From Pseudomonadota bacterium (GTDB taxonomy: Bacteria > Pseudomonadota > Alphaproteobacteria > Rhizobiales > Xanthobacteraceae), in assembly GCA_018242205.1 (NCBI GenBank), contig JAFECJ010000007.1:62001-126000 (forward strand): a DNA stretch of 64,000 nucleotides, written 5' to 3'. The notes under the pieces were generated by a model. The model ran no database searches and had not been told where the DNA came from. It saw nothing but the letters and a program-made list of their open reading frames with translations. The position numbers and the translations under genes were made by a program. Below, in pieces: positions 51,329 to 63,177 of the stretch. Within the stretch, counting starts at the first letter, position 1; the number at the start of each line of letters is the position of its first letter.

Positions 51329-52738
51329 ATGACGCAGTCTTCCAAATCGCAATATGACGTCGATCTGTTCGTGATCGGCGCGGGCTCCGGCGGGGTGCGC
51401 GCCGCGCGCATTGCGGCCAATTACGGCGCGCGGGTGATGATCGCCGAGGAATTTCGCGTCGGCGGCACCTGCGTCATTCGCGGCTGCGTGCCGAAGAAGC
51501 TGCTGGTCTACGCTTCGCGCTTTTCACATGAATTTGAGGACGCCGCCGGTTTCGGCTGGACCGTCCCGGAGGCGAGTTTCTCCTGGCCGACCTTGATCGC
51601 CAACAAGGACCGCGAGATTGACCGCCTCGAGGCGGCCTACGTCGCCAATCTCGAGCGCTCCAAGGTCAAGATCGTGCGCAGCCGCGCCGTGTTCGAGGAC
51701 CGCCACACCGTGCTTCTGTCGAGCGGCGAGAAGGTCACTGCCGACAATATTCTGATCGCCACCGGCGGCTGGCCGCATATGGGGCCGCCCATTCCGGGCA
51801 TCGAGCACGCCATCTCGTCGAACGAAGCGCTGCATCTGCCCGAGTTGCCGAAGCGCATCGTCGTGCAGGGCGGCGGCTACATCGCGGTCGAGTTCGCCTG
51901 CATCTTCGCCGGCATGGGCAGCGAAGTGACGCTGGTCTATCGCGGCGAGAACATCCTGCGCGGCTTCGACGACGACATCCGCGAGCATCTGCGCAACGAG
52001 ATGCAGACGCGCGGCATCAAGGTGCTGTGCGGCCACACCGTCACCGCGATCGACAAGGCGGGCGACGAATACCTCACGCATCTGTCCGACGGTCAGAGAA
52101 TCGCCGCCGATAAGGTGATGTTCGCCATCGGCCGGCGACCGAACGTGATGGGGCTCGGCATCGACAATCTCGGCTGCAAAATCCACGAGCATGGCGGCAT
52201 CGAAGTCGACGAATATTCGCGCACCGCAGTGCCGAACATCTACGCCGTCGGCGACGTCACCAACCGCGTCAATCTCACGCCGGTGGCGATCCGCGAGGGC
52301 CATGCTTTCGCCGACACCGTCTATGGCGGCAAGCCGACCCGCGTCGATCACGCCGACGTGCCGACCGCAGTGTTCTCCGAGCCGGAGCTCGGCGTCATCG
52401 GTCTCACCGAGGCGCAGGCGCGCGAGCAGCTCGACACCGTCGACGTCTACAAGACCACGTTCCGGCCGATGAAGGCGACCTTGTCCGGGCGGGCGACCCG
52501 GGTGTTCATGAAGCTCCTGGTCGATGGCGACACTGGCCGGGTGGTCGGCTGCCACATCGCTGGGCCGGATGCCGGGGAACTGATCCAGCTCATCGGCATC
52601 GCCGTGAAGATGGGGGCCACCAAGGCCGACTTCGACGCCACCATGGCGGTGCACCCGACCATGGCCGAGGAACTGGTGACGATGCGCGAGAAGGCCGCCA
52701 GCTACAGCCGCCGCGCCGCCGGCCGGGCCGCCGAATAG
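51329..52738 (+). CDS. gor: glutathione-disulfide reductase
   Basis: A 469-residue FAD/NADPH flavoprotein. The FAD motif is FVIGAGSGGVRAAR, the redox disulfide is GGTCVIRGCVPKK near 41-54, the NADPH-binding segment is VQGGGYIAVEFACIF near 170, and the C-terminal HPTMAEEL near 445 donates the catalytic His-Glu from the partner subunit. It keeps glutathione reduced. ATGs occur at 51323 and 51329; the second has better spacing from GAGG. It follows the DUF2059 gene by 55 bases. Confidence 0.95.
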   Translation: MTQSSKSQYDVDLFVIGAGSGGVRAARIAANYGARVMIAEEFRVGGTCVIRGCVPKKLLVYASRFSHEFEDAAGFGWTVPEASFSWPTLIANKDREIDRLEAAYVANLERSKVKIVRSRAVFEDRHTVLLSSGEKVTADNILIATGGWPHMGPPIPGIEHAISSNEALHLPELPKRIVVQGGGYIAVEFACIFAGMGSEVTLVYRGENILRGFDDDIREHLRNEMQTRGIKVLCGHTVTAIDKAGDEYLTHLSDGQRIAADKVMFAIGRRPNVMGLGIDNLGCKIHEHGGIEVDEYSRTAVPNIYAVGDVTNRVNLTPVAIREGHAFADTVYGGKPTRVDHADVPTAVFSEPELGVIGLTEAQAREQLDTVDVYKTTFRPMKATLSGRATRVFMKLLVDGDTGRVVGCHIAGPDAGELIQLIGIAVKMGATKADFDATMAVHPTMAEELVTMREKAASYSRRAAGRAAE

Positions 52739-52830
52739 GGCGGAAACACGGTTAACGCTGCGCCCGCTATTGGCTGGCTTCGGCTGCCTTGTTTCGTGTA
52801 TAAACCCGCCAAATCGTTGGAGTAAATGCG

Positions 52831-54213
52831 ATGCCCGAGCGTTGGGCGCCCGATAGCTGGCGCAACAAGCCCATTCTGCAGGTGCCGGACTATCCGGACC
52901 AGCAGCTCCTGGCCGACACCGAAAAGCAGCTGGCGACCTTCCCGCCGCTGGTATTTGCCGGCGAGGCGCGCAACCTGAAGGCGGCGCTCGGCCGCGTCGC
53001 CAAGGGCGAGGCTTTCCTGCTCCAGGGCGGCGACTGCGCCGAGAGCTTTGCCGAACACGGCGCCAACAACATCCGCGATTTCTTTCGCGTCTTCCTGCAG
53101 ATGGCGATCGTCCTCACTTATGCCGGCGCCTCGCCGGTGGTGAAGGTCGGCCGCATCGCCGGCCAGTTCGCCAAGCCGCGTTCGTCGGCGACCGAGAAGA
53201 AGGACGGCATCGAGCTGCCGAGCTACCGCGGCGACATCATCAACGACATCGCCTTCACGCCGGAAGCGCGCACGCCCGATCCGCGCCGGCAGATGGATGC
53301 CTATCGCCAGTCGGCGGCGACTCTGAACCTGCTGCGCGCTTTCGCCAAGGGCGGTTATGCGAGCGTCGAAAACGTGCACCGCTGGATGATCCAGTCGGTG
53401 TCTGACTCGCCGCAGTCGAAGGCCTACGCCGATCTCGCCGACCGCGTCTCCGGCGCGCTCGATTTCATGCGCGCCTGCGGACTCACGTTCGCGGTCGACA
53501 GCGCGCTCGGCACCACCGATTTCTACACCAGCCATGAAGCGCTGCTGCTCGGCTACGAGCAGGCGCTGACCCGCATCGATTCGACGACCGGTGATTGGTA
53601 CGCGACCTCCGGCCACATGATCTGGATCGGCGATCGTACGCGTCAGCATGACCATGCGCATATTGAATACGCGCGCGGCATCAAGAACCCGCTGGGCCTC
53701 AAGTGCGGTCCGTCGCTCAAGGTCGACGACCTGCTGCGCCTGATCGACACCCTCAATCCGGACAACGAGCCGGGCCGTCTGACGCTCATCGGCCGCTTCG
53801 GCGCCGAGAAGGTCGGCGAGCATCTGCCGGCTTTCGTTCGCGCGGTGAAGCGCGAGGGCCGCTCGGTGGTGTGGTCGTGCGATCCGATGCACGGCAACAC
53901 CATTACCTCGGCCTCGGGCTACAAGACGCGGCCGTTCGATCTCATCCTCAAGGAAGTGCGTTCGTTCTTCGACATCCATGCCGCCGAAGGCACCCATGCC
54001 GGCGGCGTGCATCTGGAGATGACCGGGCAGAATGTCACTGAATGCACTGGCGGCGCCCGCGCCATTTCCGACAAGGATCTCAACGACCGCTACCACACGG
54101 TCTGCGATCCGCGGCTCAATGCCGAGCAGGCGATCGATCTCTCCTTCCTGCTGGCCGATCGGCTGCGCCGGGAGCGGGCGGGCCGGCCGCTGCCGGCGGT
54201 GGCGGGGCTGTAA
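52831..54213 (+). CDS. class II 3-deoxy-7-phosphoheptulonate synthase
   Basis: A 460-residue plant-type (class II) DAHP synthase, first enzyme of the shikimate pathway, joining phosphoenolpyruvate and erythrose 4-phosphate. Landmarks are [15 protein letters not shown] near 67 with the metal-binding Cys, [12 protein letters not shown] near 108, [11 protein letters not shown] near 348 and [19 protein letters not shown] near 390. The ATG at 52831 has GGAG nine bases upstream. The N-terminal regulatory extension of mycobacterial enzymes is absent, as usual in alphaproteobacteria. Confidence 0.97.
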   Translation: MPERWAPDSWRNKPILQVPDYPDQQLLADTEKQLATFPPLVFAGEARNLKAALGRVAKGEAFLLQGGDCAESFAEHGANNIRDFFRVFLQMAIVLTYAGASPVVKVGRIAGQFAKPRSSATEKKDGIELPSYRGDIINDIAFTPEARTPDPRRQMDAYRQSAATLNLLRAFAKGGYASVENVHRWMIQSVSDSPQSKAYADLADRVSGALDFMRACGLTFAVDSALGTTDFYTSHEALLLGYEQALTRIDSTTGDWYATSGHMIWIGDRTRQHDHAHIEYARGIKNPLGLKCGPSLKVDDLLRLIDTLNPDNEPGRLTLIGRFGAEKVGEHLPAFVRAVKREGRSVVWSCDPMHGNTITSASGYKTRPFDLILKEVRSFFDIHAAEGTHAGGVHLEMTGQNVTECTGGARAISDKDLNDRYHTVCDPRLNAEQAIDLSFLLADRLRRERAGRPLPAVAGL

Positions 54214-54279
54214 CGGCAAGGCTGGCCTGCAACGGCCGGCCGTTGCCCGCCCTCGGGTCGAAGCGGTAGAGGTCTTCGC

Positions 54280-56037
54280 ATGAACTCTCGCGGTCCTGAC
54301 GGACGACCTGCCGACCGACTGGCGATCGCCTGCGCCCAGCTCAACCCGACTGTCGGCGACGTCGCCGGCAATGCCGCCAAGGTGCGTCGCGCCCGCGAGG
54401 AAGCGCAGCGCCAGGGCGCCGACATTGTCGTCTTCCCCGAACTGTTCATCGCCGGCTACCCGCCGGAAGACCTGGTGCTGAAGCCGGCCTTCCAGGCGGC
54501 CTGCCGCACGGCCGTCGAGGACCTGGCGCGTGAGACAGGGGCGGGCGGTCCGGCGCTCCTGGTCGGCACGCCCTGGGTCGAGGACGGCAAGCTCTATAAC
54601 GCCGTGGCGCTGCTGGAGGCCGGCCGCATCGCGGCGCTGCGCTTCAAGGTCGATCTGCCGAATTATGGCGTGTTCGACGAGAAGCGTGTCTTCGCCGCGG
54701 GTCCGTTGCCGGGGCCAATCAACTTCAAGGGGGTACGGCTCGGCGTGCCGGTCTGCGAGGACATCTGGGGCGCCGACATCGTCGAGTGCCTGGCCGAGAC
54801 CGGCGCCGAAATCCTGCTGGTGCCGAACGGCTCGCCGTACTGGCGGCAGAAGAGCGACGTGCGCCTCAACATCGCGGTGTCGCGGGTCACCGAGCAGGGC
54901 CTGCCGATGGTTTACGTCAATCAGGTCGGCGGCCAGGACGAACTGATCTTCGACGGCGTGTCGTTCGGCCTGCACGCCGACTGCTCGCTGGCGTTCCAGC
55001 TTGGCGCCTTCGAGGAAGCGATCGTGACGACGCAATGGCTGCGCCGCGACGGCACCTGGCTCTGCGAGAACGGTCCGATGGTCGCGGCGATCGAGGCCGA
55101 GCGCGCCGACTACGCCGCCTGCGTGCTGGGCCTGCGCGATTACGTCAACAAGAACGGATTTCCCGGCGTCGTCATCGGCCTGTCGGGCGGCATCGACTCG
55201 GCGCTGGTGGCGGCAATGTCGGTCGACGCGCTCGGGCCGCAGCGCGTACGCTGCGTGATGCTGCCGTACCGCTACACCTCGCAGGAATCGCTCACCGACG
55301 CCGCGGCCTGCGCCAAGGCGCTCGGCGTGCGCTACGACATCCTGCCGATCGCGCCGGCGGTGGAGGGCTTCCTCGCGGCGCTTGCGCCTGCCTTCGACAA
55401 ACTGCCGAGCGACGTCACCGAGGAAAACCTGCAGGCCCGCGCCCGCGGCACGATCCTGATGGCGATCTCCAACAAGTTCAATCTGATGGTCGTCACCACC
55501 GGCAACAAGTCGGAGATGTCGGTCGGCTACGCCACGCTCTATGGCGACATGAATGGCGGCTTCAATCCGGTGAAGGATCTCTACAAGACCGAGGTGTTTC
55601 GCCTGAGCCGGCTGCGCAATGCCTGGAAGCCCGAAGGTGCGCTCGGACCGGACGGTCCGGTGATCCCGGACAACATCATTACGCGGCCGCCGACCGCCGA
55701 ACTGCGTGAGAACCAGAAGGACGAGGATTCGCTGCCGCCTTACAGCGTGCTCGATGCGATCCTCGAACGCCTGGTCGAGCGCGAGGAGCCGGTCTCCGTC
55801 ATCACCGCCGCCGGCTTCGACCGCGACACCGTGATGCGCGTCGAACGGCTCTTGCACATCGCCGAATACAAGCGCCGACAGGCGGCGCCGGGCGTCAAGG
55901 TGACGCTGAAGAATTTCGGCCGCGACCGGCGTTATCCGATCACCAACCGTTTCCGCGATTCCGGCCAGCCGTTGCCTAAACCGGACACGTCGTTACTCAC
56001 CGGTCAGCCGGTGAAGGGCGAGGCGGTGGATTTTTAG
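54280..56037 (+). CDS. nadE: glutamine-dependent NAD+ synthase
   Basis: A 585-residue two-domain enzyme for the last step of NAD synthesis. Residues 1-270 are a nitrilase-type glutaminase with catalytic Glu in VVFPELF near 51, Lys in RFKVDLPNYG near 116 and Cys in GVPVCEDIWG near 152. Residues 280-585 are the synthetase with P-loop GLSGGIDSALV near 305 and TTGNKSEMSVGYATLYGD near 406. Ammonia is channelled between them. It follows the DAHP synthase gene by 66 bases. Confidence 0.97.
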   Translation: MNSRGPDGRPADRLAIACAQLNPTVGDVAGNAAKVRRAREEAQRQGADIVVFPELFIAGYPPEDLVLKPAFQAACRTAVEDLARETGAGGPALLVGTPWVEDGKLYNAVALLEAGRIAALRFKVDLPNYGVFDEKRVFAAGPLPGPINFKGVRLGVPVCEDIWGADIVECLAETGAEILLVPNGSPYWRQKSDVRLNIAVSRVTEQGLPMVYVNQVGGQDELIFDGVSFGLHADCSLAFQLGAFEEAIVTTQWLRRDGTWLCENGPMVAAIEAERADYAACVLGLRDYVNKNGFPGVVIGLSGGIDSALVAAMSVDALGPQRVRCVMLPYRYTSQESLTDAAACAKALGVRYDILPIAPAVEGFLAALAPAFDKLPSDVTEENLQARARGTILMAISNKFNLMVVTTGNKSEMSVGYATLYGDMNGGFNPVKDLYKTEVFRLSRLRNAWKPEGALGPDGPVIPDNIITRPPTAELRENQKDEDSLPPYSVLDAILERLVEREEPVSVITAAGFDRDTVMRVERLLHIAEYKRRQAAPGVKVTLKNFGRDRRYPITNRFRDSGQPLPKPDTSLLTGQPVKGEAVDF

Positions 56038-56067
56038 GTTTCTGGCGGCAGCGCAACCTCATCCTCC

Positions 56068-56130
56068 GTTCATTCCCGCGCAAGCGGGAATCCATTTCTT
56101 CTGGGTCCCCGCTTTCGCGGGGACGAACGG
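56068..56130. repeat. dispersed intergenic double-hairpin repeat
   Basis: Two adjacent hairpins are visible: ATTCCCGC-GCAA-GCGGGAAT (about 56072-56091) and GTCCCCGC-TTTC-GCGGGGAC (56105-56124). The element is of a REP-like kind frequent in alphaproteobacterial genomes. It lies between the convergent NAD synthase and DUF2865 genes and can act as a shared transcript end. Confidence 0.7.
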
Positions 56131-56139
56131 CGATAATTG

Positions 56140-57204
56140 TTACTGTTGCCGCGCCGGCAGGAAAGTCGGGCCGACGCTGCGCATTTCGCTGCCCGACGTT
56201 GTCGGCTTTAGCCCCGGCGTCGATGCATCGCTGCGCGGTCCGGTGGCGCCGGGTTTGCCGGAAGCGGGACGCGGCTGCGACAGCTTCTTGGCGTTCTCCG
56301 GCGTGACGACGACGTCGCCGGGCGCCAGGGTCTCGTCGGTGCCGAGCGCCTTGAGCGCTTCGGCCCAGCTCTCGCCAGGGCGGCGGCAACTGCACGATTT
56401 GTCAAGCGACTTGCGATACTGGAACGCGGTCGGTAGCGACGTATAAGGCTGGCCGTCGAGCGACACCGCCTGCGGCACGTCCTCGCCGGGATTGTGATAG
56501 GTGTAAAGCTGCACCGGCGCCGCCGGGCAGGTGCGCTGACAGGTCTGCGCGTCCTGCTGGAAGTGGTCCGGCGTGGTGGCGTAGGAAATCGGATAATAAT
56601 AGCCGTCGCAGGTGCGCACGCAGATGGTGCGGTACGTGCCGCCCATCTGGCCCTGTGGCGTCGAGAAGATGCCGCCGCCGCTGCCGCTGCCGCCATTGCC
56701 GCCGCCGAACAGGCGGTCGAAGAAGCCGCCTTGCTGCCCCTGAATCGCCGCCGAACGATATTGCGGACCGCAATTGTTGTCGCCGAGCGCGATCAGCAGC
56801 GATTGACGTTGCGCGGCGCGCTCGGTCGTGCCGCCGGAGAGCTGTTCGAGCTGTACCTGGAGGCGCTCAAGCTGATTGCGCTGCTGACCGATCTGGCGGG
56901 TGAGGGCGCCGCATTGCGGCGGCGGGTTGGAGAAGATCGAAAAGAATCCGGAGCTCTCGCAGCCGTTCTGACGGCTCTGCGAGACGAGCCGGTCGACTTC
57001 GTATTGCTGGCGGTTGACGGCGTCTTCGGCCCTGCGGATGCGGTCGGCCTGGGCCGGATCGGCATTGCCGCGATCGAGCGACGTCAACTGCGCCTCGAGG
57101 CGCTGGCAGGTCGGGCTGCCTTGTTGCGCCTGGACGGGGGTGATCGCGGTAAGGGCGGCGAGCGCGCCGAAAGCGGCGAAGGCGGACGTCAGTAAGCTTC
57201 TCAT
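56140..57204 (-). CDS. DUF2865 exported protein
   Basis: A 354-residue secreted protein of a family restricted mainly to Rhizobiales. A signal peptide covers about residues 1-27 (ending PVQAQQG). A helical region (35-130) contains a Cys pair, followed by a Gly-rich hinge (GGGNGGSGSGGG near 172). The DUF2865 core near 185-300 is Cys-rich (RTICVRTCDGYYYPISYAT, CQRTCPAAPVQLY, SCSCRRPGESWAEAL), so disulfides are likely. The tail is Pro/Ser-rich. The ATG at 57204 is chosen over a GTG at 57213. Function unknown. Confidence 0.92.
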   Translation of the reverse strand: MRSLLTSAFAAFGALAALTAITPVQAQQGSPTCQRLEAQLTSLDRGNADPAQADRIRRAEDAVNRQQYEVDRLVSQSRQNGCESSGFFSIFSNPPPQCGALTRQIGQQRNQLERLQVQLEQLSGGTTERAAQRQSLLIALGDNNCGPQYRSAAIQGQQGGFFDRLFGGGNGGSGSGGGIFSTPQGQMGGTYRTICVRTCDGYYYPISYATTPDHFQQDAQTCQRTCPAAPVQLYTYHNPGEDVPQAVSLDGQPYTSLPTAFQYRKSLDKSCSCRRPGESWAEALKALGTDETLAPGDVVVTPENAKKLSQPRPASGKPGATGPRSDASTPGLKPTTSGSEMRSVGPTFLPARQQ

Positions 57205-57259
57205 GCGGCGCACTCTAATCGGAAAAATAGGGCCATGCGAGGACGATGGGGCGGCGATC

Positions 57260-58141
57260 TCAGTGGGCCCGCGCGCGTTCGGAGCGCAGGTTCCAGAGAA
57301 CGCCGGCGATGATGATCAGCGCGCCGACCAGCACCCAGACATCGAGCGCTTCGCCGTAGAACGCCCAGCCGACGACCGCGATGAGCGGAATTCGCATGAA
57401 ATCGAGCGGTACCACCAGCGTAGCGTCGCCGGCTCGAAAGGCGTTGGCGAGACAGTAGTGCGAGCTGAGACCGGAAATACCGACGCCAATTGCGGGCAAA
57501 ATGTGGCGCAGGTCGTAGAGCCCCGAATCGAAGAAGATGGCCGGATTGCTGCCGGCCAGCGACAGCGGAAACTGGATGATCATCATCCACAGCAGGATGC
57601 TGAACGTCGTCTGCGTCGCCGTCAGCATTTTGGTGGTGATCATGGTGATTGCGAAGCCGATCGCCGCAAGCAGAACGAGGCCGGCCGCAGGATTGAAGCT
57701 GGCAAAACCCGGTCGCAGGACGACCAGCACGCCGACCAGGCCGAGGACGATGACGCCGATGCGGCTCGGCGTCAGACGTTCGCCGAGCAGCCACGGCGCC
57801 AGCAGCGCTGTCCAGGCCGGCATGGTGAATTCCAGCGAGAACACCATGGCCAATGGCAGGATGGTGACGCTGAACGCCCAGGCGTATTGCGCGGCATAGT
57901 GGACGACGTTGCGCAAGACGTTGAGACCGAAGCGCTGCGGCCACAAGTGGCTCCGCAATTCAGGCCGCAGCAGCGTCAGCGACAGCAGGATCACCAGGGC
58001 GACGCTGCTGCGGATGGCGAGAATCTCGAACACGTTGAAGCCGCCGCGCGATAGTTCGCGCACCGACACCGCCATCGCCGAGAACGACAATAGCGCGCCG
58101 GTCATCCACAAGACGACGCGGGCAAGTTTGGCGGCGGTCAC
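57260..58141 (-). CDS. EamA/DMT family transporter
   Basis: A 293-residue membrane protein with ten hydrophobic segments in two EamA repeats. The first repeat ends with TMPAWTALLAPWLLGERLT near 105, and the second with PLDFMRIPLIAVVGWAFYGEALD near 245. The GTG at 58139-58141 is chosen because it begins the first membrane segment closely and leaves the maiA gene free; the frame is open to 58354. The family exports metabolites and amino acids; cargo unknown. Confidence 0.88.
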   Translation of the reverse strand: MTAAKLARVVLWMTGALLSFSAMAVSVRELSRGGFNVFEILAIRSSVALVILLSLTLLRPELRSHLWPQRFGLNVLRNVVHYAAQYAWAFSVTILPLAMVFSLEFTMPAWTALLAPWLLGERLTPSRIGVIVLGLVGVLVVLRPGFASFNPAAGLVLLAAIGFAITMITTKMLTATQTTFSILLWMMIIQFPLSLAGSNPAIFFDSGLYDLRHILPAIGVGISGLSSHYCLANAFRAGDATLVVPLDFMRIPLIAVVGWAFYGEALDVWVLVGALIIIAGVLWNLRSERARAH

Positions 58142-58209
58142 GGCATGGTCCCGGAGGCTGGAGGAGAATCGGATGACGGCGGTCTCGCGAGAGAGCCGCC
58201 GAGCCGTGG

Positions 58210-58845
58210 TTATTCGGCGTCGGGTTGCTTTTCCGGCCGTGCTTTGTCGAAGGCCGGGAGCTTGAGGCACGCGGCCTCGACGCCGACGATTTTCGGGAAG
58301 GGGTCGAGCGGCACGTTGAGGCGGCGCGCATTGAACACCTGCGGCACCAGACAAACATCGGCCAGCGTGACATGCGAGCCGAAGCAGTAAGGTCCGGGCG
58401 CGAGCATCTGCTCGAGCGCCTTGAAGCCCTCGATCACCCAGTGATGGTACCAGGCGTCGATCGCGGCCTGCTCCTGATTGAGATTGCGCTTGAGATAGCG
58501 TAGCGCCACGAGATTGTTGAGCGGATGGATATCGCAGGCGACGATCTGCGCCGCCGCACGGACGCGGGCGCGGTCGAGCGCCTCCGCAGGCAGCAGCGGC
58601 GGGTCGGGATAGACCTCGTCGAGATAGGCGATGATGGCGAGCGACTGCGTGAGCACTTCGCCGCCGGACAGTTGCAGCGCCGGCACCCGCATCTGCGGAT
58701 TAATGGCGCGGAATTCATCCGTGAACTGCTGGCCGCCCCCCTTGGTCAGGTGGATCGATGTCATCTCGTAGGGCAGGCCCTTGAGATTGAGCGCGATCCG
58801 CACGCGATAGGCGGCGGATGAGCGGAAATAGCTGTACAGCTTCAC
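58210..58845 (-). CDS. maiA: maleylacetoacetate isomerase
   Basis: A 211-residue zeta-class glutathione transferase. The N-terminal SYFRSSAAYRVRIALNLKGL carries the Ser-Ser-Ala-x-x-Arg active-site motif of zeta GSTs, QMRVPALQL contains the cis-Pro, and GSHVTLADVCLVPQ near 165 is the C-terminal signature. The enzyme converts maleylacetoacetate to fumarylacetoacetate in tyrosine/homogentisate breakdown, or maleylpyruvate in gentisate breakdown. The GTG at 58843-58845 starts the domain precisely. No other homogentisate gene is in the window. Confidence 0.92.
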   Translation of the reverse strand: MKLYSYFRSSAAYRVRIALNLKGLPYEMTSIHLTKGGGQQFTDEFRAINPQMRVPALQLSGGEVLTQSLAIIAYLDEVYPDPPLLPAEALDRARVRAAAQIVACDIHPLNNLVALRYLKRNLNQEQAAIDAWYHHWVIEGFKALEQMLAPGPYCFGSHVTLADVCLVPQVFNARRLNVPLDPFPKIVGVEAACLKLPAFDKARPEKQPDAE

Positions 58846-58886
58846 GAAGTGGTCCCCCGGCAGGATGGCGGTCGAGCGCGTCGAAT

Positions 58887-59396
58887 TTAGCGGGCCGGGG
58901 AGCCGTTGGCGATATCTGCGGCGATCTCGACCGACCGTTGCGAGAGCCGCTCCAGAATCCGGAGCAGCGCGTCGCGGTCCGCCGGGTCGATGGCGGCGAT
59001 CAGACGATCGGCGAATTCCAGCGCACCGGGCGCCAGTTCGTCGTAGGCGCAGCGCCCGGCCGGGGTCAGCGACAGGAAGGCCTCGCGCAGGTCGGCGCTG
59101 TTGCTGCGCCGCGTCACCAGCTTGCGCTTCTCCAGCACCGCGACCGCGCGCGACACCTTGGTCTTGTGCATCTGGGCGCGTGCGCCCACCGCCTTGGCGG
59201 TCATGTTGCCGAATTGGGCCAGGATGACGAGCACCCGCCATTCCGGTGGGCCGAGCTGGTGCCGGTCGGCATGGACCTTCGCCAGCGCCAGCGACACCAG
59301 TTGCGCGCACATCGACAGCCGCCACGGCAGAAACGTCTCCAGCGTGAGCGGCGGGTCGCTAGGCGCCGAAATGCCATTGCCCGTTCTGTCGTTCAT
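58887..59396 (-). CDS. MarR family transcriptional regulator
   Basis: A 169-residue winged-helix regulator. The DNA-binding core is near 50-110 (LGPPEWRVLVILAQFGNMTAKAVG, HKTKVSRAVAVLEKRKLVTRR, DLREAFLSLTPAG). The start is uncertain; the ATG at 59396 gives a normal length, while the frame stays open to 59525. It lies 41 bases upstream of maiA on the same strand, so it may be cotranscribed and control maiA or aromatic catabolism genes, as MarR proteins often do. Confidence 0.9.
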   Translation of the reverse strand: MNDRTGNGISAPSDPPLTLETFLPWRLSMCAQLVSLALAKVHADRHQLGPPEWRVLVILAQFGNMTAKAVGARAQMHKTKVSRAVAVLEKRKLVTRRSNSADLREAFLSLTPAGRCAYDELAPGALEFADRLIAAIDPADRDALLRILERLSQRSVEIAADIANGSPAR

Positions 59397-59701
59397 CGCC
59401 GGATGCCGGTCCCCATGCGCCGGATTGAACATGGTGCTGTGGGATATCATCCGGCGCGCGCTCGTGAATTTGGCCGATTGGCCTCGGTCGCGCAACCTGT
59501 TTGGAAGGGTTCTAACTTGTTCCACACCCTGGACTAAACCCTGAGGCGCCGGAGTATTTCTTTGCTACCGGCCGACAAGGCCCGCCGCCGGTGCGGCGCC
59601 CCGACAGCGTGGGCTGAGGCCGGATCGGCTATGCTCCGGCTCGCGGTGCCGCGCCCGGCGTGGGCCGACGCCGCGGCGTCCTGCAAACAGGTGAGGGCAT
59701 C
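59397..59701. other. divergent gap between MarR and DoxX genes
   Basis: About 305 bases without a supported gene. It should contain the promoters of the divergent MarR and DoxX genes; I see no strong -35/-10 pair, no perfect palindrome and no terminator. A GTGAGGG just before 59702 serves the DoxX gene. Confidence 0.4.
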
Positions 59702-60145
59702 ATGACCGGCGAGCCACGTCTTTTGATTCCGGCCATGGGCCGTCTGTACGAGGCCTTGGCACCGGTGACCGAGCCGCTCATCCGGCTGTGTGCCGGCCTG
59801 TCGATGGCGGCGCACGGCTATCTGATCCTGTTCGGCGCGCGCGATGCCAACATCGCCTTCTTCGCGCAGGCCGGTTTTCACCCCGCGGCGTTCTGGGCGA
59901 CGGCGGCCGGCATCACGCAGTTCTGCGGCGGTCTCTGTCTCGCCGCCGGTCTTCTCACCCGGCTCGCCGCCGTGCCGGTGCTCGTCTTCCTGCTGGTTGC
60001 GATTCAATTTCACGCCGCCAACGGCTTCTACTGGAACAAGCTCGGCATTGAATATCCGTTGTTCTGGGCGATCGCGGTGCTGCACTTCCTCGTGCGCGGC
60101 GGCGGACGCTGGTCGCTCGACCACGCCATTGGCAGGGAATTCTGA
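59702..60145 (+). CDS. DoxX family membrane protein
   Basis: A 147-residue protein with four hydrophobic segments (about 22-40, 55-80, 84-101 and 120-135) in the DoxX pattern, including RLCAGLSMAAHGYLILFGA near 23 and FCGGLCLAAGLLTRLAAVPV near 70. The ATG at 59702 follows GTGAGGG. DoxX-type proteins associate with quinone or redox processes; the role here is not known. It is convergent with the hybrid kinase gene, whose stop lies 12 bases away. Confidence 0.9.
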   Translation: MTGEPRLLIPAMGRLYEALAPVTEPLIRLCAGLSMAAHGYLILFGARDANIAFFAQAGFHPAAFWATAAGITQFCGGLCLAAGLLTRLAAVPVLVFLLVAIQFHAANGFYWNKLGIEYPLFWAIAVLHFLVRGGGRWSLDHAIGREF

Positions 60146-60157
60146 GGCAGCCGAAAT

Positions 60158-62395
<2,238 letters not shown>

Positions 62396-62530
62396 GCGTC
62401 CGTGCGGTCGAAGGAACCGGAATTCCTACGTACCGGGGTGACGCCGATAACTCAACCGCGGCGGCCGATTTAAAGACGTCCGTCGCCCGCCCGACGAGTC
62501 ACGATGGAACTTCTGTGGACGACGGCCGCG

Positions 62531-62842
62531 TCAGCGGTTGCAGACGATCGCCACCACGTCATCGCAGCCCGGGCCTTTGCAGCCGCCGGCGCCGCCGGCC
62601 GGAATGGCCCCGGTGATGTCGTCGCGATCGACCTTGCGATACGACATCGCCGTGGCGAAGTTCTGGGTGTGGCAGTAGGCGGCGGCTGCCGCCGCGCCGC
62701 AGGGCGCGCCGCTGACGAGGCAGCGGTCGATGCCGTAGCCATTGGCGTCGGCGCCGATGATGAACATTTTCCGCTCGGCGTGGGCTGCTGGGATCGAAGC
62801 GAGACTGGCGAGGAGGCCGATGCCGGCCACAAGGCGACGCAT
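62531..62842 (-). CDS. small exported hypothetical protein, Cys-containing
   Basis: A 103-residue protein with a signal peptide (about 1-22, ending PAAHAE) and a mature region carrying six Cys (RCLVSGAPCG, YCHTQNF, GGCKGPGCDD, IVCNR), suited to disulfides in the periplasm. The start at ATG 62842 is preferred over GTG 62848 because it begins the signal peptide with MRR. I recognise a general Rhizobiales-type exported protein but no named family. Confidence 0.8.
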   Translation of the reverse strand: MRRLVAGIGLLASLASIPAAHAERKMFIIGADANGYGIDRCLVSGAPCGAAAAAAYCHTQNFATAMSYRKVDRDDITGAIPAGGAGGCKGPGCDDVVAIVCNR

Positions 62843-63177
62843 GGACACATCCGTTTTCAGGGCGGGGCAGGCCCGCGCGGGTTCGATGAAGCTGTTTGAT
62901 AAAGCCGGGCGGCCATCATGCTGCGGTTTTGTTAAGGCCCGCTTAACCGACGCCGGCCGCGCGCCAAACGCTTCTGCCGACTGCCGATTTGCCGGGCGGC
63001 TTGACGCTTGGGCCCGATATCGCGCATGGTGCGCGCCATGACTGGCCTGACCCTCATTCGCGGCATTTGCCGGGAGATTATTAGCTAGCGCCCAAACGCT
63101 GGCTGAGGCCGTCTTTTCTCGAATCGAGATACAAAGGGACGCCCGGCCAGCGGGAGCGCCGGCTATTGGTGACCCTT
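62843..63177. other. gap before cysS
   Basis: About 335 bases between the exported-protein gene and cysS. It should hold both promoters. TTGACG at 63001-63006 could be a -35 for cysS but no good -10 follows. Short inverted repeats occur but none with a T-tract. No tRNA or small gene is evident. Confidence 0.4.

Noticed and set aside
52702..55857. 1051-residue minus-strand open frame
   Set aside because: It lies antisense to the class II DAHP synthase and NAD synthase genes, both with full motif sets. Its composition (Arg, His, Ala, Asp-rich) is that of a GC-rich antisense shadow.
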